Notes under the pieces: model-generated
Database searches by the model: none
The model's input: only the letters and a program-made list of their open reading frames with translations
Told to the model about the DNA's origin: nothing
Part shown: positions 21,331 through 32,980 of the stretch, one piece after another
How the letters are laid out: each line of letters opens with the position of its first letter
How positions within the stretch are numbered: position 1 is the stretch's first letter
Assembly: GCA_020746105.1 (NCBI GenBank)
Contig: CM036622.1
Span: 18,639,487 to 18,703,486, forward strand
DNA: 64,000 nt
Origin: Trogon surrucura
Lineage: Eukaryota; Chordata; Aves; Trogoniformes; Trogonidae
Reading direction: 5' to 3'
Program-made: the position numbers and the translations under genes

Positions 21331-24216
21331 ATGAAGGCGGATGGGCTTATAGCTGGGATTGCAGCGGGGCAGTGCTCTAGAAATTATGAGGACCGGGTGG
21401 CCTCCCATTCCCCTAGGGTGAGATCAGTGTGCTCAGCTTGCTCCCTGAAATGCTTATACACCAATGCGCGCAGCATGGGGAATAAGCAGGAGGAGCTAGA
21501 AACCTGGGTTCGGGCAGGAGATTATGATCTGGTGGCAATTACAGAGACATGGTGGGACAGCTCACATGACTGGAATGTGGTCATGGGTGGCTATGTCCTT
21601 TTCAGGAAAGACAGGCCAGCCAGGCGAGGTGGTGGAGACGCTCTTTACATGAAAGAGCAACTACAATGTATTGAATACTATCCAGGCATGGATGAGGAGC
21701 AAGTTCAGAGTGTCTGGGTTAGAATTAAGGGACAGGCTGGCAGGAGAGATACTGTTGTGGGTGTCTGTTACAGGCCACCAGATCAGGGTGAGGCAGTTGA
21801 TGAGGCCTTCTACAGGCAGCTGAAAGCGGTCTCACAATCACAGGCCCTGGTTGTCTTGGGGGATTTTAACTTCCCTGATATTTGCTGGAAGGACAACTCA
21901 GCCAGCCAGCCACAGTCCAGAAGGTTCCTCCAGTGCATCGATGATAATTTTCTGATGCAAATGGTGGAGGAGCCGACTAGGAGAGGAGCACTGCTGGACC
22001 TCCTCCTCGCTAACAAGGAGGATCTGGTTGAAGCAGTAAAGGTTGAGGGCTGCCTTGGCTGCAGTGACCATGAACTGGTGGAGTTCGGGATCTCATGTAG
22101 CAGAAACAAAATAGCAAGCAGAATTGCAACCCTGGACTTTGCCAAGGCAAACTTTGGACTTTTCAAACAATTACTCGAGAAAATCCCATGGGCAAGGCTG
22201 TTTGAAGGTAAAGGGGCCCAAGATAGTTGGTTAGCGTTCAGGGACTGCTTCTACCGTGCTCAAGATCAGAGCATCCCGACACGTAGGAAGTCAAGGAAGG
22301 GAGCCAGGAGACCTGCGTGGCTAAACAGGGATCTGCTGGGTAAGCTCAAGGGCAAGAGGAGAATTTATAGATCTTGGAAGGCAGGGCTGGCCACTTGGGA
22401 AGAATATAAGGCTGTTGTCCGAGGGTGTAGGGAGGCAACTAGGAAAGCAAAGGCCTCCCTAGAATTGAACCTGGCGAGAGGGGTCGAGGACAACAGGAAG
22501 AGCTTTTTCAAATATGTGGCAGATAAAACTAACACCAGAGGCAATGTAGGCCCACTGATGAATGAGGTGGGTGCCTTGGTGACAGAAGATACAGAGAAGG
22601 CAGAGTTACTGAATGCCTTCTTTGCCTCTGTCTACTCTGCCGGAGGCTGTCCTGAGGAGCCCCGTTCCCCTGAGGCCCCAGAGGAAGTCAGGGCAGTGGA
22701 GGAGTTTGCTTTAGTCGATGAGGACTGGGTTAGGGACCAATTAAGCAATGTGGACATCCATAAATCCATGGGTCCAGACGGGATGCATCCACGGGTGCTG
22801 AGGGAGCTGGCTGATGTCATTGCTAGACCACTCTCCACCATCTTTACCAAGTCTTGGGAGACAGGAGAGGTGCCTGAGGACTGGAGGGAAGCAAATGTCA
22901 CTCCAGTCTTCAAAAAGGGCAAGAAGGAGGACCCAGGTAACTATAGACCAGTCAGCCTCACCTCCATCCCTGGGAAAGTGATGGAACGACTTATCCTTGG
23001 TGCCATCTCAAGGCATATCAGGGATAAGAGGGTCATTAGAGACAGTCAACATGGCTTCACCAAGGGGAAGTTGTGCTTGACTAACCTCATAGCCTTTTAC
23101 GAGGATATAACAAGGTGGATAGATGATGGCAGAGCGGTGGATGTGGTCTACCTTGACTTCAGTAAAGCATTTGACACAGTCTCCCACAGCTTCCTCACAG
23201 CTAAACTGAGGAAGTGTGGTCTAGACTATCGGGTAGTGAGGTGGACTGTGAACTGGCTAAGGGAAAGAAGCCAAAGAGTTGTGGTCAATGGGGTGGAGTC
23301 TGTTTGGAGGCCTGTATCCAGTGGAGTCCCTCAAGGGTCGGTACTGGGATCAGTATTATTCAATATATTCATCAGTGACTTGGATGAGGGACTAGAGAGT
23401 ACTATCAGCAAGTTTGCTGATGACACCAAGCTGGGAGGAGTGGCTGACACGCCAGAAGGCTGTGCTGCCATCCAGCGAGATCTGGACAGGCTGGAGAGTT
23501 GGGCGGGGAAAAATTTAATGAAATATAACAAGGGTAAGTGTACAGTATTGCATCTGGGTAGGAACAACCCCAGGTTCCAGTGTAAGTTGGGGAATGACTT
23601 CTTAGAGAGCAGTGTAGGGGAAAGGGACCTGGGAGTCTTGGTGGACAGCAGGATGACCATGAGCCAGCACTGTGCCCTTGTGGCCAGGAAGGCCAATGGC
23701 ATCCTGGGGTGTATTAGAAGGGGGGTGGTTAGTAGGTCAAGAGAGGTTCTCCTTCCCCTCTGTTCTGCCCTGGTGAGACCCCATCTGGAATATTGTGTCC
23801 AGTTCTGGGCCCCTCAGTTCAACAAAGACAGGGAACTACTGGAGAGAGTCCAGCGCAGGGCAACTAGGATGATTAAGGGAGTGGAGCATCTCCCTTATGA
23901 GAAAAGACTGAAGGAGCTGGGGCTCTTTAGTTTGGAGAAGAGGAGATTGAGGGGTGACCTCATTAATGTTTACAAATATATAAAGGGGGAGTGTCACGAG
24001 GATGGAGCCAGGCTCTTCTCGGTGACAACCAATGATAGGACAAGGGGTAATGACCTGAAACTGGAACATAAGAGGTTCCGCTTAAACTCGAGAAGAAACT
24101 TCTTCTCAGTGAGGGTGACGGAACACTGGAACAGGCTGCCCAAAGAGGTTGTGGAGTGTCCTTCTCTGGAGACATTCAAGAGGTGCCTGGACACGTTCCT
24201 ATGTAGCATTATCTAG
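21331..24216 (+). CDS. CR1 ORF2: AP endonuclease and reverse transcriptase
   Basis: The multifunctional enzyme of CR1 retrotransposition nicks target DNA and copies the element RNA from the nick. I chose the ATG at 21331 because it falls two bases after the inferred ORF1 stop. The frame stays open for 961 codons to TAG. Seen motifs (residues from this Met): endonuclease TNARS at 44-48, ITETWW with E72, [14 protein letters not shown] with D178 and N180, [10 protein letters not shown], and SDH at 245-247; then RT blocks with [31 protein letters not shown] with D609, [10 protein letters not shown], and FADD with D697 and D698; then the conserved C-terminal region ending [16 protein letters not shown]. 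The length fits the usual ORF2 (just under 1,000 residues). A few residues depart from what I recall as consensus ([17 protein letters not shown]), so activity is unproven. Upstream the frame is open back to 20923 and merges with the ORF1 fragment. Confidence 0.93.
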   Translation: MKADGLIAGIAAGQCSRNYEDRVASHSPRVRSVCSACSLKCLYTNARSMGNKQEELETWVRAGDYDLVAITETWWDSSHDWNVVMGGYVLFRKDRPARRGGGDALYMKEQLQCIEYYPGMDEEQVQSVWVRIKGQAGRRDTVVGVCYRPPDQGEAVDEAFYRQLKAVSQSQALVVLGDFNFPDICWKDNSASQPQSRRFLQCIDDNFLMQMVEEPTRRGALLDLLLANKEDLVEAVKVEGCLGCSDHELVEFGISCSRNKIASRIATLDFAKANFGLFKQLLEKIPWARLFEGKGAQDSWLAFRDCFYRAQDQSIPTRRKSRKGARRPAWLNRDLLGKLKGKRRIYRSWKAGLATWEEYKAVVRGCREATRKAKASLELNLARGVEDNRKSFFKYVADKTNTRGNVGPLMNEVGALVTEDTEKAELLNAFFASVYSAGGCPEEPRSPEAPEEVRAVEEFALVDEDWVRDQLSNVDIHKSMGPDGMHPRVLRELADVIARPLSTIFTKSWETGEVPEDWREANVTPVFKKGKKEDPGNYRPVSLTSIPGKVMERLILGAISRHIRDKRVIRDSQHGFTKGKLCLTNLIAFYEDITRWIDDGRAVDVVYLDFSKAFDTVSHSFLTAKLRKCGLDYRVVRWTVNWLRERSQRVVVNGVESVWRPVSSGVPQGSVLGSVLFNIFISDLDEGLESTISKFADDTKLGGVADTPEGCAAIQRDLDRLESWAGKNLMKYNKGKCTVLHLGRNNPRFQCKLGNDFLESSVGERDLGVLVDSRMTMSQHCALVARKANGILGCIRRGVVSRSREVLLPLCSALVRPHLEYCVQFWAPQFNKDRELLERVQRRATRMIKGVEHLPYEKRLKELGLFSLEKRRLRGDLINVYKYIKGECHEDGARLFSVTTNDRTRGNDLKLEHKRFRLNSRRNFFSVRVTEHWNRLPKEVVECPSLETFKRCLDTFLCSII

Positions 24217-24299
24217 GTGTTCCTGCTCTGGCTGGGGAATTGGACTTGATGATCTTTCGAGGTCCCTTCCAATCCCTGACATTCTGTGATTCTGTGATT
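24217..24299 (+). other. CR1 3' UTR and octamer tail
   Basis: About 80 bp follow the ORF2 stop. They contain the conserved TTGGACTTGATGATC and GAGGTCCCTTCCAATC segments and end in two ATTCTGTG units plus ATT. In CR1 this region is the recognition site of the element's own RT, and the octamers replace a poly(A) tail. The tail is well preserved, in keeping with a fairly young insertion. Confidence 0.9.
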
Positions 24300-27200
24300 A
24301 CACATGCTTCCAGTCTGGCCAGTACCACATTACCAGTCTAATTTGCTTTAAGGACATAGCTGAATAGTTGTTTTGCCCCTCCTCACAGTTAAACTGCTTA
24401 TCATGAGGCCAGAGATGGGCAGGCACAGAAGGCTGCTCCTCCCTGTGTCCTCGCGACTGATTGGATTCTTGGTTCTGCTTTAGACAGTGTTTGGTACTGA
24501 TTACGTGATGCTGATTGGTAAGAGCCTGTGTTGCCATCTGATCTTGCATTTGTTCCCTCTCAAACAACCACTTCCATGGAAGCATGACAAGGATGGCTTT
24601 GATCCTCAGAATGGAAGTTTAACAGCTGCTTTGACTCTTTTGAGCTTTGTGAGGTGAATAGCCAATCCAATTAGCCTGATCTACACTGAGGTGTTGTAGG
24701 GGAACACTAGGTCCTGTGCACAATTATTTCTATCATGTATTGCAGTAATATTCTGCTTGATTTCTCCTAGGCTGGAACTAATGAAATACTGATGAGAGTG
24801 TTTGCCATATGCACTACAAAACCTCATGCCATTCTTGTATACATGTTTCTGCAGCACCGATGCTTTGAACCCTTACACTTGCATTGTTATGATGCAAAGG
24901 ATAGAATTTTAGTTTTTGTTGTAACTATAGTTTTAAAAGTAGAAAAAAATAAAAATGGAAGAATACTTACAGATCAATAAGCTAAATATGGAACCAGTAG
25001 AACTTTCTGTGATTTTATCCCTTCCTGAATAGGTTGGTATAGAGATGGAAAAACCAAGATAAGAAGGACCGTGTAGTTTGTAAAATTGAAATCCTCTATG
25101 GTTTTGGCCCTCTCTTTCTCTAAATAAACTTTTCAGCTCACAGTGAATTCTATCGTTCCAGCACTAAATAAGCTTTTAATGAAGTAGTTGTTAGGTATAA
25201 CTGAGATTAAAATTATGTAAGTCACAAATTGGTTTTATAACATGCAGCTGGGAGAAAGCAGTTCTGGAGATGCTAATAAGATTTTTCTGTTATAAACTTT
25301 GGAATTCCAAGAATGCTGGATGTTTTTCTGCACCATCCATAGTCATTCAGGGAAATTCAGGTCTAGCTTGGGCTAGAGCCCTGTCCATGAAGAGACAATC
25401 ATCTTTGAAACTGGCATGATAAATTTCAGCAACATCTCCAGCATTCAAAAAAATACAGATTGCTTATGTAAATGCTTCTAGGTATTTACATAATCTTACA
25501 TTTATGATGGGATTCAGTAACAGTGCTTGTCTTTTAAGTTTATTTGAAACTGATATAAAAACGAGATTGGCTAATACGATTAACCCTAACACTGTCTCTC
25601 CTTTACTTTTAAAGCAGTTCTTTCTCAGAGACTCTCAGCAGAACAGACAAAATTGAATTCTGTTGCCTGAAAGATCAGGGGCAAGTCCTTCCAGCTATAG
25701 CCAAGGACAGGGTATAAGATGAACTTGAGATACAATTAGGAAAAAGATAGGTTTATTGCTCCAGCTGTTGTTAAGGAAATGGAGTAAAAGGACTCACAAG
25801 TGACAGCTGCTGCTATTGGGGTGTAATACGTCCCTACTACCCCACCTATCCTAAGCAACGGCTTTATTTCTGCTTTTTGTGATCCTGTCTAGGTAAGGAG
25901 AGGATGGAGCTTTTTGCATGGTGCTGCTTCTGTACCCAAGCAATGCTTTCAAACCTTCTCCAGCCTCGTGTAGCAGGCTATTTGCCTACTGCTTAGGCAG
26001 TTTATTTTGTCTGTGCATAGAACTATCTTTGCCAAGAGCAGGCCAAGTAGTTTTCTTTAGGGGGAAAAACAGCAGTCCTCACAAGTAGTACTTCCAACTT
26101 AGTTAAGGCTATCAAATATGGTCGTAATGGAAAAGTATAGTATTGTGCCTCTTATCACACATTTTCCGTTGGTGTCATTCACCAGAAGAAGGTCTGTTAC
26201 TGGCAACAATAACTAAAATCTGTTTGGCCCCGTTATTTTTATGAATTGTGCTAAGACAATACATGACCTTTTTATGGCAGCTATTGTGTGGCTCCAGGAC
26301 CTTCCAGACTCTGCAGGGTTTGAGTATGGATTCAAAGATATCTGACATGAATTCTCAGGTTTTCTCAGTGTAAGCACACTTGGTCCAGCCTTTGGGATGT
26401 AATAAAATGCTGAGATGTCTTCCAGTTCTAGCTGGAGTATCACAAGAATCAGAGTTCTTGGCTTAGTGTGTGTACAAAATTTTTCTAATTTTGGCAATGT
26501 TTTTCCTGTCTGATGCTTTTATTTTAAAATGAACTACATCTGTATAGCACTGTCACAATACTTTCTAGTAACTACAGGAAGGTTTTCTTCTGTACTGCAA
26601 TACTTGCCCTCACTCCTGACAAGCCAACCTCCCAGCAGAGTCTTTTCACTAAACCTTTAATTGGGTCATACATTACCTTGGTTTCAAAACTAAGAGTCAT
26701 TTTGACCAAGAAAATAAACCATTTCCTTTTTGAAAATGTCAAAATATTGCAACTGTGTAACACATCAAACATGATCTTCCATTACAAAATTAACTTTCCT
26801 GTGACCTATTTAGTTTTTGTAATATTTCCTAATAAATAAAAAAATCACAGTATAAATTCCTGGAAGAGTGTGTGCTAGTATTTGGCAATGCTTAACACTA
26901 AGGAAAAAAGAATGTAAAGGAAGATGAAATTGCAGTTGTGTAGGGGTAGATGAGAATGAAATAGTTGTGTCAGATTAGTCTATGACAAGAGAACATGTGA
27001 GAATTTCTTGAATCAGTATTCAGCATACCTTTGTTAAGTCAGAGTAGTGTGAAAGCTGAGAATTCTTTGAGACATTGATATCTTGCACTGGAAGTTTCTT
27101 GAGGCACTGAGGGCAGGGGAAAAAAAAAAAAAGGAGGAACGTTTTCTTGTAAATCAGCTAGTTTATTTTAAGCCTATGTTGCCATGGAATTTGATGCCCC

Positions 27201-28064
27201 ATTATGCTGAGATCTGTACCTTTATGCACACCAGCCTGGAGATAGTAACAAAACTTTTCTTGCCAGACCCATTTTCTTCAACATTGATTCATATTAGCTG
27301 AACATCTGGAGCTTCATATTTTTCACTAAACTGAATTGTCTTTTCCCAAATGCTGAAAGTATTGGTACCTGTAAGAAAATACTAATGAGTTCCAACCAGA
27401 AGCAGGCAGATCTCAACAAAATGTGATGTAAGCAAGTTTATGGCCATAGCAAACATTGTAAGCAGGTTTATATCTAGCATGAAGGTCATGCAAATCATTT
27501 ACTATGCTTATAATCCGGATACTCCTAAATGAATTGATTTGAGTAGGCAGTAACCTATGTGCTTGTTAAAACTTGTTATTGCCTTAAGAACACACACTTT
27601 AGAAGACACCACATTTAAAAGACTTGTTGCTTGGTTTTCCTTAGCCACTTGTGTTATGTGATAAGGCAAACTAAGTATGTCCATCATTATGTGATTTATC
27701 TTCTCTGACAGTATCATAGTAAGCATTCTGTTGTTCTTACAAAATTTAAAAATAGTAGTGTAATTCTTTATTCATGTACAGTAGCTTCTACAGGTTTTGA
27801 AGTTGAAATGGCTCTTTGTTTTGAAATTAATAGGTCAAGTAGGTTCTGGACAAACATTTGTGCCTTAGAAATATCTGATTAATCATATCATGTTAACTAA
27901 CAGCTCTGAAGGCTAGTTTGCTTAAGGATGTTGTAAACAACAGCTGTCATAAAATGCCCATGAGACAAGAAATAAATTTTGGTGTTACAGACAGAAACAC
28001 AGCAACTGAAACTGAATAAGTGTTTTTACTTAGCTCTCTTTGCAGTAGAGAAAATAGCTTTTCT
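24300..28064. other. Unique AT-rich non-coding DNA
   Basis: No repeat family, splice-flanked open frame or RNA gene is recognisable in these 3.8 kb. Open frames stay under 100 codons and lack motifs. A 13-base A run at 27120-27132 is a simple repeat. Confidence 0.6.
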
Positions 28065-28069
28065 AAAGT
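28065..28069. repeat. Target-site duplication, left copy (AAAGT)
   Basis: AAAGT at 28065-28069 directly precedes the LTR start and is repeated exactly at 28518-28522 after its end. Five base pairs is a usual duplication length for several vertebrate retroviral integrases. Confidence 0.85.
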
Positions 28070-28517
28070 TGTTGTGGTTTAAGCCGAGTGACCGCCGGGA
28101 GAGACAAAGAACCAGGTGGTCGCTCTCTCACTCGCTCAGCCCTGCTGGGAGTGAGGGAAAAAGCCCGGGGAGTGCAGTAGGCGGAGGCTCGTGAGATTGA
28201 GATAAAAACAGTTTGTTTTAATGGTGAACATAAATGATGATGATAACAATAACAGTGAAGTGACCGTAATGTTTAACCAGATATAACGCGAGTAACATGT
28301 AACGTGGATCTCACCACCTGGAACCCAGCGACTGCCCGGACCGAGAACCGGAAAAACAGAGACCCCCACCCCCACCAGCCCCCTATATATATGCCCCGAG
28401 CATGATATCATGATAGTATCAAATATCCCTTTGACTAGTGACTAGTTTGGTTCAGCAATTCCCGACTAGCCCCTCCCCCTACTTAAAATTAACCCTATCC
28501 CAACTGAACCCAGTACA
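28070..28517 (-). mobile_element. Solo LTR of an avian endogenous retrovirus, 448 bp
   Basis: On the + strand it starts TGTTGTGGTTTAAGCCGAGT and ends AACTGAACCCAGTACA, so the element has TG...CA ends and is flanked by a perfect 5-bp duplication. Read on the minus strand it begins TGTACTGGGTTCAGTTGGGA, as do common avian ERVL-type LTRs that I recall, and ends in AAACCACAACA. On that strand a TATATATA stretch (28384-28392) precedes an ATTAAA polyadenylation-like signal (28217-28222), in the order promoter then poly(A) expected of U3-R-U5. No gag, pol or env lies beside it, so it is a solo LTR left by recombination. The family name needs a repeat library. Confidence 0.85.
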
Positions 28518-28522
28518 AAAGT
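28518..28522. repeat. Target-site duplication, right copy (AAAGT)
   Basis: This is the right-hand copy of the 5-bp duplication and is identical to 28065-28069. Both copies being perfect argues that the solo LTR is intact from end to end. Confidence 0.85.
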
Positions 28523-31500
28523 CAATGGGACAATTCTATGGTTCAGCCAGGAATGACTAAGTCCTGCTAGCGCTATAACCTCTTGGACATGCATCCCTAC
28601 AAAAGAACTAATTTTTATATTACCTTGCCAACTTTCATTTTTAAAGCTTTGTTATAAAACTCACTTAACTACAAGGCAACCATACTACAAGTCCATTTTT
28701 GCTCTAGGCTTTAAATCTGCTTTTGAGTAATCTAACGACTGTGTATCATGTATACTGTATGTCTATACAAATGCTATTAAGATAATCTTCTCTACAAACC
28801 CAACAAAACTTCCCCAGCTTACCAATAGGATAAATTGTGACTTTTTTTCACTATCTTTTTTAGGACAGGCACACACAAATGAACTAATCAAATTTCTAAT
28901 CTCAATTGACTCCCACTTCACTTAGCAAATTCAAAATACTGGGTAGGCCTCACTTGTTGCATAGTAACCAACCCACTTTGAGAAATGCAACTATGCAAGC
29001 TGAGAATTAGGACTCATTATGCCTTTGCTGAGGGCTCATTAGGATTGCATGCTGAGGGTGCCATCTTAATTAGAGATGAACCTGACCACCTGAAAGTAAT
29101 TCACAGTGGCAGCCAACTGTAGTATTTTCCAATTTTCTGTTTTGTCTAGCTTCCATCTGCCAGCTTTATCTTAGCAGTGACTCTTTCTGTTGACATCAAC
29201 AATGATATCCATAATATCATGAATTACATCCTGTCTCTTGGGTGCAATCAAGTCCGACAGTTTCTTTCACACTATAACTATGTGACGAGGGGGGCTGCTA
29301 GCTATGGGGGAGTCAGGACCAAGATGATGAAACGTGAGACATCAAGTATATGACAAGACATGGAGCAAATGACCTTGAAATGTAGGAATCCAAAGCAAAG
29401 TCTCCTGACACTTCTAAAAAGCACTTAAATGAACAAAGCATGCCCTTACACTTTCTGCCATCACTGTGAGCACACTGAACTGGATGGCACACAGTGTTAT
29501 ATTTCACTTCCTAGGATGTACTGGCACCTGTTTCAACGTTATCTTGATGAATCTGCACTGATGTAACCCACCAAGCGAGCAACTGGAACTTTAACAGGAA
29601 CTTTATTTTTATGCTTGTCGTATGCCAGCGTAGTCTCAGGACAGAACAAGGCAAATGGGTAGAGATGTAATGTGAATTATGTTTGGATGATAGGGCAGTG
29701 ATGTAAGTAAGTCTATAAGGAAACCTACAGAGGAGTTATGAACAAAAGTAAGTGCTTTAGATTCTGAACGAGATGCAAGAAGTCAAAAGGGATGGAAATT
29801 CTCTTCTTTATTTGAAACGGAACATGGGTCCATAGGCATGCTGTTAGTCTGTCAAATACAAATCTTTATTTAATTTTTTAAAATGTTCATTTAAACCCCA
29901 CCAAGTGCTTGTGATTGTTAAACTGTACTGCAGGCAGATTCTTCCTTCTTACCATCCAGGCTGGTAAGTAGCCATTCCAACATATTCAGTGCCATTGAGA
30001 TTTGTTTAGTTTTTATCTCTGACACAATCTTTTACTGCCTTCATGTAGCAACATTTCTTGAAAGTTAGAGATTAAAAATTGAGACAGTTTTGCCATGTTG
30101 TGCAGGGTTACTGGAATGGTTTCCCAAAGAGATCTTGTCTCTGCAATTGCTTCTGAAACTCCTAATAATAGGAGAGTTTAGTACGCTGTGCTGCTTGGTA
30201 TATTGTTTGTGCCTATTGCATAATAGTGCTTTGTCAGGTATTTAATGTCTTACCTTGTACACAGGAGCTTCCAGCCTGGTTTGCCTGCCTTCTTCATCTG
30301 CGGTAGAGCAAAGCAGTGGTTTCCAACATTAAGGTGAGAACGCTTGTAGAAAACATCTCTTCCAACTGAATGAATAAAAAGATATCAAGTGGAAGAATGA
30401 CTATAGACAAGATTTGATTAGATTTCTCTATATTCAATTTTTCAGAGAGATTTTACAGTATTTCCACATTTAGTGTTTCCTGAAGCTGAAGCCTAGTTCT
30501 GAACTAAAAAAAAATAAAAAATAAAAATAAAAAAAATTGGCGTTTAACTGTCACTGGCTACATTGGATTTACTCATGTTCTGAAGTTGGACCCAGAAGAT
30601 GTGGAAACCTAAAATATTATCATGTTTGAGCATTCAGTGTCCCTTCAGCTGACAGCCAAGCACTCATTTTGCACAATGTTTATGGGGATGATTTAGGGAA
30701 AGTAGGGGCATGTCCCGTTAAATGGCTGATGCAGTGACACAGAAGTCTTGCAGGTTCTGTAGTCCTAGGAGTTCCCAAGTGACCTTCACAGCAATCAACA
30801 ACCACTGCACAACAGACAAGGACAGGTATGTTTAGAGACTCGCCTTCTCTTTGTTAGTTCCCCATCATGCCTTAATCTAGGTATTATGTACACAAGTACT
30901 TCTCACTCCAGCTGCTAGGCTTGTGAACTGTTTGATGCAAAGATATCACACTTCTGAAATTCTGCCTTTCAAAGGTAAAATAGCTGTGTGACTGCTTATA
31001 GAAAGTGACACAAACCCATTTCACTCACCATTTTCATGCCTAGTAGTTGGTGCACTGTAGAAAAGACAAATAATTCAGGGGCATTGTATTCCCTAGCATG
31101 TGTGTTTCTTACAGATAAAAAAAATGAACCCCAAGGCTAAGAAATTCAAGGTAGAGTACTGTGGTTTAAGGTTGACCACACCTGCAGCCAGAGTGTTGCT
31201 TTTTCTGGCTTTGTTCTGAATTTGAATACTGTTGAATTTCTAGTGAATTTTCTAACTTTGTGTATACCGGTAGATACACTGAGGTTTTAATTGTTTATTT
31301 GCTTAAAACAACAGCACCTGTGTAATTTGTTAGCCTAAGCTGTTTGCTTTGAATAGACAAATTTTTCAATGTTTCTGTGAGAAATGCTCACTTGACCATC
31401 ACCTTTTCTGTGACCCACTCCTGTCTATATTGATTAATTAACTTATATGCAGTAGTCTATGCTGCTATTTATATCCTTCCCACCCCCCCGCAGTTGCACC

Positions 31501-32980
31501 TCATCTCTCTTGGAGTGGGATAAACAACAGAACAGTGCAGACAAGTGGTTATATAGAGAGATTGAAGTTGGCTTGGATTCCTGAGTCTTATGAAGAAAAA
31601 TTCTTGCACATTATGTACTAGTGGAACAGAGCACACAAACACTGTATTTTGTTGAAAGAAAGCCAGTTACGAATGGGCATGAATAGTAATAATTTGAAAG
31701 ATCACCTCACTTAAGCCTCGAAATGAATACCATCTGCAGAACTGCTCACAGAATGGAGTAGAAAACCACAAGTGACAAAAAAATCTCAAAAGAATACTTG
31801 ATATTTTAACATGACTGTTTACTGTAAAAAGAAATTGAAAATGGCAGAGAAGCTTTTTTAGCATTTAAAAAAAAAAAAAGGAATGAACAAGTGTAAAGAA
31901 TGAGAATTCCTATCTATTTCGAGTAGACTGGAGCATCCCAGGATTAACATAAATAAATACATATCAAGGTGCAAGGGATGTGAAGCAATTGCAGTTTACC
32001 ATTGGAAAAAAAAAAACCCAAACTTTTTAAATGTTAGAATTAAGTAAGAAGCTCAGCAGTATTCTCTGTAGTGGATCATTGCTTCTCCTTGCCCAGGATA
32101 AAATCAGTTATCAAGTCATTATAAGGTTGATCCCGCTACATAGATTTTTGTTGTTATTTATTGCCCAGTATGAGCCTTTAGAACTAGTTTTAAACAGCAC
32201 AGTTTGAGAAGCCCTCTGCATTTAAGATGATACCTAAGGCAATGAGCCAAAGTCACTTTGATCTGTTGGATATCTGATGACTTTTGGAGTTGTCCCAATG
32301 TGAGCTCCTACATCCATTTTTCCATCTACTTGAAATTTTCTGAGAAGTGAAAGCTGAAGTTGGTGTAGACTGGAAAAACAAGGCATCATCATGCTGAGAG
32401 TGCAAATGGCTATCTAGGTAGTGACTCACTACTAGTAGATCACTATAGTCCTGGCAGTTTTAGTGCTAGAACTTCAGTACTACTGACCGTAAGGCTGTGT
32501 TTTGCTACTACATCAGTGTCTTTCTGTTGTGAATCATCTTGTTCATTTTCCTTTAATTCTTTTGTCTGCTGGCAGCTATATCATTTTTAGAACTCAAGAC
32601 ATGACACAACATTTTTTGTTCTGAATAATTTTGGCATGTAAGTAATAATCTTGTGTAGAAAATAGGTTTATTCTCCATTGGGATTGGGAGGGATTCTGGG
32701 ATATAGATTTTCTAGAAGTTTTCCATCTTTCTTTTGCAGAATAGTTGGAACTTGAGTTTTGTGGTGTTCTTTTCGCTGCTTCACATTCTAGCATTTTACT
32801 GAGCTGTTGATAGGATGGCAAGAAGAGCTACTGTAGCAATTTAACCTGCTTAATACAAAAAGCTTATGAAAGTTATAATACTAAATATGTTTAATTCAGT
32901 AGGCTGATACTGAAGTCACTGTCTCTGTTGATGCGGTTGTCTCTAGATAAAAACATGGGCTTGACCATCATATCCTGGTT
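28523..32980. other. Unique AT-rich non-coding DNA
   Basis: No gene or clear transposon is seen in these 4.5 kb. Simple A-rich stretches occur at 30506-30537 (AAATAAAAAATAAAAATAAA type) and 31868-31879. Open frames are short and lack recognisable motifs. Confidence 0.6.

Larger units (their letters stand above)
20720..24299 (+). mobile_element. CR1 LINE, 3.6 kb, near-complete coding region
   Basis: This is a non-LTR retrotransposon of the CR1 clade. In order it holds the C-terminal esterase part of ORF1, a complete ORF2 (endonuclease plus RT), a short 3' UTR with CTGCTCTGGCTGGGGAATTG and TTGGACTTGATGATCTTTCG, and the tail ATTCTGTGATTCTGTGATT. It has no poly(A), as expected for CR1, which primes on its own 8-bp tail repeats. 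The 5' boundary is uncertain: coding similarity to ORF1 is clear from about 20800 (KKKRR then VIVIGDSLLRGTE) and may start near 20720. The 5' UTR and the N-terminal part of ORF1 are missing, so the copy is 5'-truncated. I saw no clear target-site duplication. Confidence 0.95.

Noticed and set aside
21810-24209. Several minus-strand open frames under the CR1 ORF2
   Set aside because: They are antisense shadows of the real ORF2 frame and carry no motifs of their own.
20965-24216. A single 1,083-residue CR1 polyprotein
   Set aside because: The first ~120 codons are the ORF1 esterase end read partly out of frame after an A-run slip. The natural ORF2 start is taken as 21331.
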